From assembly GCA_964432995.1 (NCBI GenBank), contig CAYSPU010000054.1, positions 1 to 26,090 of the forward strand: a stretch of 26,090 nt of DNA. Direction: 5' to 3'. The notes under the pieces are model-generated. The model did not search any database, was not told where the DNA came from, and saw only the letters and a list, made by a program, of their open reading frames with translations. Made by a program: the position numbers and the translations under genes. Numbering within the stretch: position 1 is the first letter of the stretch; each line of letters begins with the position of its first letter. Source of the stretch: CAYSPU01 sp964432995 (lineage in GTDB: Bacteria; Verrucomicrobiota; Verrucomicrobiia; Limisphaerales; JAHDYP01). Positions 1 to 5,523 of the stretch are shown here, one piece after another.

Positions 1-447
1 ATCGTGCATTGGCCCGCAGGCATCCGCGCCCGGGGCGAACTGCGCCACACGCCCGGGCATGTCATTGATATCGTGCCGACCGTCCTCGAACTGGCGGGCG
101 TTCCGAAACCGAAGGAGTGGAAGGGCGAGCCGATCCCCGAGGCGCCCGGCCGCAGTTTGGTTCCCGCTTTGGCGGCCGATGTCACGATACCGCGCGCGAG
201 CCTCTGGTGGCTGCACGAGGGCCATCGCGCCGTGCGCGTCGGCGATTGGAAACTTGTGGCCGCCAAGGGCGATCCCTGGGAACTCTACGACCTGAAGACC
301 GATCGCGCCGAACAGAACAACCTGGCGGACGGAATGCCGGACAAGGTGAGGGAACTGGAACGGATCTGGCAGAAGCAGACCGATGACTGCGGCACACTCG
401 CCAAGCAAGCGCCTGCCGCAGCCAAGGGCGCAGAGATCCACCCGTGA
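1..447 (+). CDS. Sulfatase, C-terminal part (5' end outside window)
   Basis: The reading frame is open from base 1 and ends at TGA 445-447, so only the last 148 residues are present. The fragment carries features typical of the C-terminal half of type I sulfatases from Planctomycetes and Verrucomicrobia: a 'PGHVIDIVPTVLELAGV' helix, then a 'LWWLHEGHRAVRVGDWKLV' strand region and 'WELYDLKTDRAEQNNLAD'. The catalytic formylglycine site (CxPSR) and the metal ligands lie in the N-terminal half and cannot be seen, so activity and substrate are unknown. Such enzymes usually remove sulfate esters from polysaccharides outside the cytoplasm. With the glycoside hydrolases downstream, a role in trimming a sulfated glycan is plausible but inferred. 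Family assignment is firm; substrate is not. Confidence 0.9.
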   Translation: MVHWPAGIRARGELRHTPGHVIDIVPTVLELAGVPKPKEWKGEPIPEAPGRSLVPALAADVTIPRASLWWLHEGHRAVRVGDWKLVAAKGDPWELYDLKTDRAEQNNLADGMPDKVRELERIWQKQTDDCGTLAKQAPAAAKGAEIHP

Positions 448-540
448 CGGCGGGCGCCACGTTTCATGGTCTTCCGATCAAGTCGTGTGGGGTCAGCCAT
501 TAGGGCCCTGATCAACAAGGAAAAACGCTATCCGTCCGTC

Positions 541-573
541 GATTGGGGTCACATCTCACAATTATACAATTGA
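541..573 (+). repeat. Left inverted repeat of the RAYT unit
   Basis: This AT-rich 33-bp arm has a core of TCTCACAATTATACAATTGA (554-573). Its reverse complement matches 1630-1662 with 4 mismatches, two in the centre and two near the outer end. It is far more AT-rich than its surroundings. The internal CAATT...AATTG motif can fold on itself. It lies 31 bp upstream of the transposase start codon. Confidence 0.75.
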
Positions 574-604
574 CCGGCGACCCGGGAGCGGTAGGGTGCC
601 GCGC

Positions 605-1654
605 ATGGCGCGGCCTTTACGCATTGAGCGACCGGGCGGGTGGTATCACGTCAGCGCCCGCGGCAACGAACGAAAAGCCGTCTACCGAGCGGACCGCGAC
701 CGGCAGCATTTCCTGGAGTTGCTCGCCGAGATGGTCGCCCGGTTTCGCGTCCGCCTGCACGGTTACGTCCTGATGGACAACCACTACCACCTGTTGCTGG
801 AGTTGAACGAAGCCAACCTGAGCCGGGCAGTGCAGTGGTTGAACGTGAGTTACAGCGTGTGGTTCAACCGGCGGCATGAGCGCAGCGGACATTTGTTTCA
901 GGGACGGTTCAAGTCGGTGGCCGTCAGCCCGGAGGAATGGGGACTGGCGCTGAGCCGCTACGTGCATCTGAACCCGGTCCGGGTCCAAGCGCTGGGGCTG
1001 AGCAAGGCGGACCGACGGTCGCAGCGGGTCGGTTTGTCCCCCGCGCCCGACGTCGCCCGAGCGCGAGAACGGATCGGGCGGCTGCGGAGCTACCGGTGGA
1101 GTTCTTATCGCGCCTACATCGGTTTGGAGCGGGCGCCCCAGTGGCTGGAATGCCAGAGCGTTCTGGGACTGGGCGGTGGGGTTCGAGCGCAGCAACGTCG
1201 GCGGTATCGGGAGTACGTGGAAATGGCGCTGCGGGAGGGGCTGGAGAAGAGCCCATGGGAGTCGGTGCGGGAGCAGGTGGTCCTGGGCGGAGCGGAGTTT
1301 CTGGCGCGACTGAGGGAGCATGTGCGCGGGGATGAGCAGGAGCAGCGGGGAGCGCGGCGGTTGCTGGCGGAGCGGCCAACGTTTGCGGCCCTGATCGCGG
1401 CGGTGGAGAAGGTCAAGGGACGGCATTGGGCTGACTTCCGGGACGAGTATGGGGACACGGGGCGGGATATGGCGCTGTATTTGGGGCGGCGCTTGTGCGG
1501 GCTGAAGCTGGCGGAACTGGCCGCGCGGGTGGACTTGCGGAACTACGGGGTGGTCGCGACCAGCGTCAAGCGGTACGAACGGCGATTGGCCGAAGACCGC
1601 GCGGAAAAGGCGCGAATGAAACAGGTGCTTCAATTGTTGAATTGTGAGATGTGA
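605..1654 (+). CDS. REP-associated tyrosine transposase (Y1/HUH) with DnaA-like C-terminal domain
   Basis: This is a 349-residue Y1 transposase of the RAYT/TnpA_REP class. The start 'MARPLRIERPGGWYHVSARGN' is the usual one for the family, so ATG 605 is preferred over the in-frame GTG at 596. The HUH metal-binding motif is HYH at residues 60-62 within 'MDNHYHLLLE', and the nucleophile tyrosine is about residue 119 in 'SRYVHLNPVR'. Both catalytic elements are intact. The family cleaves and joins single-stranded DNA at hairpin-forming REP sequences. Residues 260-349 are an extra domain that resembles DnaA domain IV ('MALYLGRRLCGLKLAEL...', then a second helix), probably a helix-turn-helix DNA binder; that is inferred from pattern. 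The stop codon and the last codons (LLNCEM) lie inside the right inverted repeat. Confidence 0.92.
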   Translation: MARPLRIERPGGWYHVSARGNERKAVYRADRDRQHFLELLAEMVARFRVRLHGYVLMDNHYHLLLELNEANLSRAVQWLNVSYSVWFNRRHERSGHLFQGRFKSVAVSPEEWGLALSRYVHLNPVRVQALGLSKADRRSQRVGLSPAPDVARARERIGRLRSYRWSSYRAYIGLERAPQWLECQSVLGLGGGVRAQQRRRYREYVEMALREGLEKSPWESVREQVVLGGAEFLARLREHVRGDEQEQRGARRLLAERPTFAALIAAVEKVKGRHWADFRDEYGDTGRDMALYLGRRLCGLKLAELAARVDLRNYGVVATSVKRYERRLAEDRAEKARMKQVLQLLNCEM

Positions 1655-1662
1655 GCCCGATC
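1630..1662 (+). repeat. Right inverted repeat of the RAYT unit, containing the stop codon
   Basis: This 33-bp arm has a core of TCAATTGTTGAATTGTGAGA (1630-1649) and is complementary to 541-573 at 29 of 33 positions. It overlaps the 3' end of the transposase gene: codons for N-C-E-M and the TGA stop at 1652-1654 are part of the arm. CAATT-GTTG-AATTG inside it forms a small perfect hairpin. Confidence 0.75.
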
Positions 1663-1769
1663 GGAGGATCGGAGGGAGGGCAGATAGTTCGCTTCTGCCT
1701 CCCGGTTCCACCAGGTCCGCTCGTCGCTTCCGCCCCGCGGTCCGCAAACAAACCGTCCGTAGGCTCGCT

Positions 1770-2144
1770 TCACCTGGCCGGTCGCAATCGGTTCGCCAAC
1801 GCGTCGACCTCGGCCTGAATCGAGGTGAGCGTGCGCTGGGCCGTCATCAGCCGGGATCCGGTCGAGGAGCCGTCACCCCAAATCTCCGCGCTGGCCATCT
1901 TCAGCACATGGTCCAGGTCCGCGATCTGCGCCTGGACACCGGTGACGGCGCGGTAGACGTGCTGACGCTCGGCTTCCAGTTTCGACTTCAGTTGCTGCAA
2001 CTCGTCGCGCTGAGCGCGCAATTCGCCTGCCCGCGCCGCCTCCTGAGCCTGCCGATCCGACGAAGAGTCACAGGCGACCAGCAGCACCGCGGCCGCCGCC
2101 GCCATCGACCAGAGTATTCTCATAGATCGCGTCCCCGGTTTCAT
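1770..2144 (-). CDS. Small coiled-coil lipoprotein of unknown function
   Basis: The protein has 124 residues. It begins with a basic stretch and a hydrophobic run ending in a lipobox, 'AAAAAVLLVAC', so it should be exported and lipidated at the cysteine near residue 25. The mature part is helical and rich in charged heptads ('AGELRAQRDELQQLKSKLEAERQ'), suggesting a coiled coil. I recognise no domain. ATG 2144 is chosen because a GGGGAG motif sits about 10 nt upstream; ATG 2123 also has a GGGGA upstream and would leave a shorter signal peptide, while the longer frame from 2174 adds residues unlike a signal sequence. It is the last of three minus-strand genes after trpA and manC, starting about 100 bp after manC ends, so co-transcription is possible but unproven. 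Confidence 0.75.
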   Translation of the reverse strand: MKPGTRSMRILWSMAAAAAVLLVACDSSSDRQAQEAARAGELRAQRDELQQLKSKLEAERQHVYRAVTGVQAQIADLDHVLKMASAEIWGDGSSTGSRLMTAQRTLTSIQAEVDALANRLRPAR

Positions 2145-2241
2145 CCGATTTGACGCTCCCCGAGGTCGAGCCATTCAGTGACCCAAGGCCCCACCCTCGT
2201 GGTGTCTCCTGATCCGCGCACGAATTGCCGGCGGGATCGGC

Positions 2242-3390
2242 TCAGAGGAGTCGTTTTCGCTTCGGGTCTTCGCCGAGTTTCCGGACCAACTCCTTGACTC
2301 GCTGCGCCTGACTTCGGTGCGTCAGCAACACGGCGTCGTCCGTCTGCACGTAAACGGCGTCCCGCAAGCCGACCACCGCGATGGGGGTCCGGTTCTTCGT
2401 GCGGGCGTCGAAGATGATGTTCCGCGCGCCGTCCACATGGAGGAAATCGGCGACGGCGCAGTTTCCCTCGGCGTCGGCCTTCAGATGACGCGCCAGGGCG
2501 GTCCAGGAGCCGACGTCGTCCCACTCGAAATCTCCGGCGGCGACGACGACGTTGTGGGCGTGTTCCATGAGGGCGTAATCGACCGAGACCTTTGGCAGCT
2601 CCGGGTATTCTTTGGCCAGGACCCGAGCGAGCCGGGCCGGTTGTTCGGCCGCCTGGAACCATCGTTGGCAGGCGGCGTACATGTCCGGCCGATGCTTCTG
2701 GAGCCCTTCGGTAATCGTCACAAATCCCCAGACGAACATGCCCGCGTTCCACCGATGGACACCGTCGTTGACATACTCGAGCGCCTGCTGGAAAGGCGGT
2801 TTTTCGATGAACCGCTCCGCCCGGTGGAATGTTGTCCGATAGGGCTTGGCCCCGTGCGGCGGCGGGAGCGGGTCGCCGACGTGGATGTAACCGTAGCCAG
2901 TCGAGGGCTCGGTGGGTTTGATCCCGATCGTCACGATCGCCTGACCGCGGCCGGCCAGGTCGAAGCAATCGGCGAGTACGTGCCGGAACTTCTTGTCCTC
3001 GGGGATCACGTGGTCGGCGGGCAGGATCGCCATCACCGCCGTCGTCGAGCGCGCCCCTACCAGGGCGGCCCCCAAGGTGACGGCGGCGCAGGTATCACGA
3101 CCGACCGGCTCGGCGACGAGGTTGGTCTTGGGGAGCTTGGGGAGTTGCCGGCGCACCTCGGGGATTTGGGCCTCGTTGGTGATGACCAGGATGTTCTCGA
3201 GGGGAACCAGCGGCAACACGCGGTCGACCGTCTGTTGCAGGAACGACCGGTCCCCCAGCAGCCGCAGCAGTTGCTTCGGCGTTTGCTCCCGGCTCACCGG
3301 CCAGAAGCGCTCCCCGCGTCCGCCGGCCAGAATGATCGCATACCGATCGCTCGTCCCGGCTTTGGCCTTCGTCTTGGTCTTGGTCTTCAT
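2242..3390 (-). CDS. manC: Mannose-1-phosphate guanylyltransferase (GDP-mannose pyrophosphorylase)
   Basis: This enzyme makes GDP-mannose from GTP and mannose-1-phosphate in the cytoplasm, feeding polysaccharide synthesis. The nucleotidyltransferase signature 'LAGGRGERFWPVSREQTPKQ' is at residues 21-40. It is followed by 'AEPVGRDTCAAVTLGAALV', 'ILPADHVI', the 'FIEKP' sugar-phosphate loop and 'DYALMEHA...FEWDDVGSW', all in family order. At 382 residues it is the monofunctional form, lacking the phosphomannose isomerase domain of longer ManC proteins. ATG 3390 is preferred over GTG 3396 because GAGGGT lies 8 nt before the ATG but only about 2 nt before the GTG. The N-terminus is an odd Lys-Thr repeat (MKTKTKTKAKAG), probably disordered. 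It lies downstream of trpA on the same strand, about 130 bp away. Confidence 0.93.
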   Translation of the reverse strand: MKTKTKTKAKAGTSDRYAIILAGGRGERFWPVSREQTPKQLLRLLGDRSFLQQTVDRVLPLVPLENILVITNEAQIPEVRRQLPKLPKTNLVAEPVGRDTCAAVTLGAALVGARSTTAVMAILPADHVIPEDKKFRHVLADCFDLAGRGQAIVTIGIKPTEPSTGYGYIHVGDPLPPPHGAKPYRTTFHRAERFIEKPPFQQALEYVNDGVHRWNAGMFVWGFVTITEGLQKHRPDMYAACQRWFQAAEQPARLARVLAKEYPELPKVSVDYALMEHAHNVVVAAGDFEWDDVGSWTALARHLKADAEGNCAVADFLHVDGARNIIFDARTKNRTPIAVVGLRDAVYVQTDDAVLLTHRSQAQRVKELVRKLGEDPKRKRLL

Positions 3391-3433
3391 GGGCACACCC
3401 TCTACTCAAGGTCACAATTCCACGCACCGTTCT

Positions 3434-3489
3434 CCCTCACCCCCGCGTTCTCCTATCCGCGGGGGAGGGTGCCCCCGCACCGCCGGGGG
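3434..3489. repeat. Pair of GC-rich intergenic hairpins between trpA and manC
   Basis: The first hairpin pairs 3441-3447 with 3458-3464 (CCCCGCG/CGCGGGG) and 3434-3438 with 3465-3469, around a 10-nt loop and a 2-nt bulge. The second pairs CCCCCG 3472-3477 with CGGGGG 3484-3489 around a 6-nt loop. No T-run follows on the minus strand, so an intrinsic terminator is not well supported. The 'CTCCCTCACCCCC...GGGGGAGGGTG' layout looks like a dispersed intergenic palindrome of the kind common in GC-rich genomes; that is an impression, not a search result. Confidence 0.5.
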
Positions 3490-3520
3490 TAGGGTTTGTT
3501 CATCCCCACATGCGCCGACA

Positions 3521-4351
3521 CTACGATCGCGGCGTGTCGCTTGCACTTCCGCCGGCCTGTTGGACGGCGGCGACCAGTGTCTGCGTGAAGGCGGTAACCT
3601 GCGGCACCAGATCCGGCGAACGCCCGCATCGGGCGATCCGATCCACCACGGCGCTGCCCACCACCACGGCGTCCGCGCATCCCGCCGCCAGCCGTGCCTG
3701 CTCCGGTGTCGAGATGCCGAAGCCGACGGCGATCGGCAGATCCGTCTGCCGCCGGATGCGACCGGTCATCTCCGCCAGGTTGGCGGCCACCGTCGCCTGC
3801 ATCCCGGTTACTCCTTCGCGGGAGACGTAGTAGACGAACCCGCGGCCTTCACGAACGATCACGCCAATCCGCGATTCCGGCGTCGTGGGCGCCACCAGAA
3901 CAATCGGGCAGAGGCCGGCCGCGGCCATGTGTTGCCGGTACTCGCCGATCTCTTCCGGCGGCAGATCCAGGGCCAGCACCCCGTCCACGCCCGCAGCGGC
4001 CGCCTCCCGCACGAAACGCTCGAGGCCGCGCCGATGGATCAAGTTGTAGTAGAGGTAGAGAACGATCGGCAACTGGCAGTCGCGTCGGATTGCGGCCACC
4101 GTTTCCAGCACGCGCGCCGGCGTCGTGCCGGACTCGAGGCCGCGCTGGGCGGCCAACTGGTTCACCACGCCATCGGCCAACGGATCGCTGAAGGGAACGC
4201 CCAATTCGAGGATGTCCACCCCGATCCGATCAAAAGCCGCAGCCAGCGCTTGCGTGGCCGCGAGATCCGGATCGCCCGCGCCGATGTAGACGATGAACCC
4301 CTTCCGGCCTTCCCGGCGCAATCGCGCGAAACGTTCCTCAATTCGATTCAT
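3521..4351 (-). CDS. trpA: Tryptophan synthase alpha subunit
   Basis: TrpA cleaves indole-3-glycerol phosphate to indole and glyceraldehyde-3-phosphate and passes indole to TrpB. The protein is a (beta/alpha)8 barrel of 276 residues, close to the family norm of about 268. With the start at ATG 4351 the catalytic residues fall at Glu49 ('DILELGVPFSDP') and Asp60 ('PLADG'), the same numbers as in the Salmonella enzyme; this is the main reason for choosing it over the longer frame from 4396. Other family signatures are 'GVDGVLALDLPPEE', 'FVYYVSREGVTG' and the phosphate-binding 'VGFGIST...ADAVVVGSAVV'. The first motif reads YIGAGDP rather than the usual TAGDP. No trpB or other trp gene is adjacent. 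The upstream side carries a dispersed repeat and a divergent gene. Confidence 0.95.
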   Translation of the reverse strand: MNRIEERFARLRREGRKGFIVYIGAGDPDLAATQALAAAFDRIGVDILELGVPFSDPLADGVVNQLAAQRGLESGTTPARVLETVAAIRRDCQLPIVLYLYYNLIHRRGLERFVREAAAAGVDGVLALDLPPEEIGEYRQHMAAAGLCPIVLVAPTTPESRIGVIVREGRGFVYYVSREGVTGMQATVAANLAEMTGRIRRQTDLPIAVGFGISTPEQARLAAGCADAVVVGSAVVDRIARCGRSPDLVPQVTAFTQTLVAAVQQAGGSASDTPRS

Positions 4352-4403
4352 CGATGGCGAAGTTTCCGACCCGCGCCTGGCGCTGGCAAGCGGCAAGTTG
4401 CCC

Positions 4404-4493
4404 CCCGGATCCTCGCGTAAGTGGCGCCGGGGGTTCGGTCGTCCCCGGTCGACGCGCGCTGTTCGCCCTTGCGGACGGGTGCTCTGTCGGCTC
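4404..4493 (+). repeat. Dispersed structured intergenic repeat, copy A
   Basis: These 90 bp align without gaps to 18881-18970 with 74 identical positions (82%). Three blocks are identical: CCCGGATCCT, GCGCGCTGTT and CTGTCGGCTC. The right half folds as GTTCGC (4461-4466), loop CCTT, GCGGAC (4471-4476), flanked by partly pairing GCGCGC and GTGCTC. In both copies the element lies just upstream of a minus-strand gene, here 53 bp before trpA. It is probably noncoding, although it leaves an open frame (PDPRVSGAG...) that could be mis-called as protein. Confidence 0.7.
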
Positions 4494-4500
4494 AGGGAGA

Positions 4501-4529
4501 TTGACCACCCGTCGTGCTCGGCCTTTACT
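4501..4529 (+). promoter_or_regulatory. Sigma70-like promoter for the 4588 lipoprotein gene
   Basis: TTGACC (4501-4506), a 17-nt spacer and TTTACT (4524-4529) match the -35/-10 arrangement well for such a GC-rich sequence. A transcript starting near 4536 would have a leader of about 50 nt before ATG 4588. It begins directly after the dispersed repeat. Based on sequence only. Confidence 0.45.
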
Positions 4530-4587
4530 GGGGCATGCGATTGTCAGCAGGCGTTGTTCCGGCGCGCCGCAGCCGGATGAAGGACCG

Positions 4588-5100
4588 ATGAAACTCGCGA
4601 ACGTCCCGGTTGCCCGCCGGGAGCCATCCGGCAGGGCGACCTCCCCGAGAGCGCCGCAGAGCGGAGTCAGCGAAGGAGCCGACCTTGGCGCGAGGGGAGG
4701 AGTTGCTGGTCACCTTGGGCTGGAGAGCAACGGGAGATCCTTCGCCTCCGCACGCACCTTCGGCATCCTGGCGACCGCGTTGTTGCTGGCAGGCAGCGCG
4801 GGCTGCGTCGGACCCAACGGCGGAGGGGCCACCGCCGATCCTGGCGCAGCCGAGGATGCGTATTACCAGTTGGACGAGTCCGTAGCCGGGAAGATTGTCC
4901 TGGTGAACGCCGCGATGCAGTTCGTGGTGATGGACTTCCCTCTTCGGCGCCTGCCGGCATTGGAGCAGCGGCTGGACGTCTTCCGCGCGGGCCAGAAGGT
5001 GGGTGAGATCCGGGTCACCGGTCCGGTCCGCGAAATGACCGTGGCCGGGGAGATCCTCTCCGGCAATCCGGAGGCGGGTGATGAAGTCCGCGAAGAGTAG
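4588..5100 (+). CDS. Small lipoprotein with a compact C-terminal beta domain
   Basis: The protein has 170 residues. A hydrophobic segment 'FGILATALLLAGSAGC' (58-73) ends in a lipobox with Cys73, so the mature protein of about 98 residues should be membrane-anchored outside the cytoplasm. Residues 99-170 ('VAGKIVLVNAAMQFVVMDF...GQKVGEIRVTGPVREMTVAGEI...GDEVREE') look like a small beta barrel of a kind I associate with Verrucomicrobia; its role is unknown. ATG 4588 is chosen because AAGGA lies a few bases upstream and a promoter-like pair precedes it. That start leaves an unusually long 50-residue n-region with no hydrophobic content. The only closer in-frame alternative is a CTG near 4720, so the true start may be later. 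A further upstream frame (from 4354) runs through the repeat and is rejected. Confidence 0.65.
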   Translation: MKLANVPVARREPSGRATSPRAPQSGVSEGADLGARGGVAGHLGLESNGRSFASARTFGILATALLLAGSAGCVGPNGGGATADPGAAEDAYYQLDESVAGKIVLVNAAMQFVVMDFPLRRLPALEQRLDVFRAGQKVGEIRVTGPVREMTVAGEILSGNPEAGDEVREE

Positions 5101-5106
5101 AGTGGC

Positions 5107-5439
5107 TCAGCCCGTTCCGACCTCGTCTTTGGTCGGCGTCAACTTGCGGGAATAGGGCGAGTGCAGGTTGAAGTAGATGCCGCAGAGGGGGCGCGGGCCA
5201 TCCGTCTCGCTGAGGATGACCGTCAGATAACGGTCCAAAGCGATGCCGTGTCGGAGATTCGGGCCGCGGTTCTTGAAGGTGTCGATGGCCTTCTCGACGA
5301 GGCGTTTCATCGATTCTTCGCAGTCTTCGGGGGTCTTCTCCAGGCAGACGATATGCCGTTCGAAGACGCGCAACGCCTCGATCATTTCGGGGCGAAAGGT
5401 GCTGAGCGTCAGATCCATGCCGGGCGAAGGATAGAGCAT
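5107..5439 (-). CDS. Hypothetical protein, 110 residues
   Basis: I do not recognise this family. The product is a small soluble protein without signal peptide or membrane segment. The N-terminal half is helical ('MIEALRVFERHIVCLEKTPEDCEESMKRLVEKAIDTF') and the C-terminal half has a strand-like 'RYLTVILSETDGPRPLCGIYFNLHS'. Composition and the mix of hydrophobic and charged residues look like real coding sequence rather than a shadow frame, and nothing better is coded on the other strand here. The start could be ATG 5439, preceded by a G-rich stretch, or ATG 5418 (MDLTLSTFRPEM). It converges on the preceding lipoprotein gene with a 6-bp gap and is divergent from the GH43 gene. Confidence 0.6.
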   Translation of the reverse strand: MLYPSPGMDLTLSTFRPEMIEALRVFERHIVCLEKTPEDCEESMKRLVEKAIDTFKNRGPNLRHGIALDRYLTVILSETDGPRPLCGIYFNLHSPYSRKLTPTKDEVGTG

Positions 5440-5523
5440 CCCGCCCCCGGATGCAACGCGACCTCGGCATCCGAGGATTGTCTTGGTGGTCCGGACGCCG
5501 GAGTCTATCCTGCCGGTGTTCAG

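Larger units (their letters stand above)
541..1662 (+). mobile_element. RAYT-type HUH transposase unit bounded by 33-bp inverted repeats
   Basis: A single transposase gene lies between two inverted repeats, 541-573 and 1630-1662. The arms match at 29 of 33 positions when one is reverse-complemented. Y1/HUH transposases act on single-stranded DNA and use hairpin ends rather than classical IS ends, and each arm contains its own short imperfect palindrome. No target-site duplication is expected for this enzyme class, and none was seen. The unit sits between the sulfatase gene and the lipoprotein gene and breaks no recognisable gene. Boundaries are the outermost matching bases of the arms and could extend a few bases further. 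Confidence 0.7.

Noticed and set aside
1640..1652. AATTGTGAG resembling half of a lac operator in the RAYT repeat
   Set aside because: It is part of the transposon inverted repeat, and no LacI-type context is present.
617..1747. 376-residue minus-strand frame opposite the transposase
   Set aside because: It is a shadow of the RAYT gene, Pro/Gln/Arg-rich with no domain.
3434..3469. Hairpin after trpA as an intrinsic terminator
   Set aside because: The stem is strong, but no U-run follows on the transcribed strand.
4354..4587. Upstream extension of the small lipoprotein gene
   Set aside because: This part runs through the dispersed repeat and the promoter-like pair, and a similar spurious peptide arises from repeat copy B.
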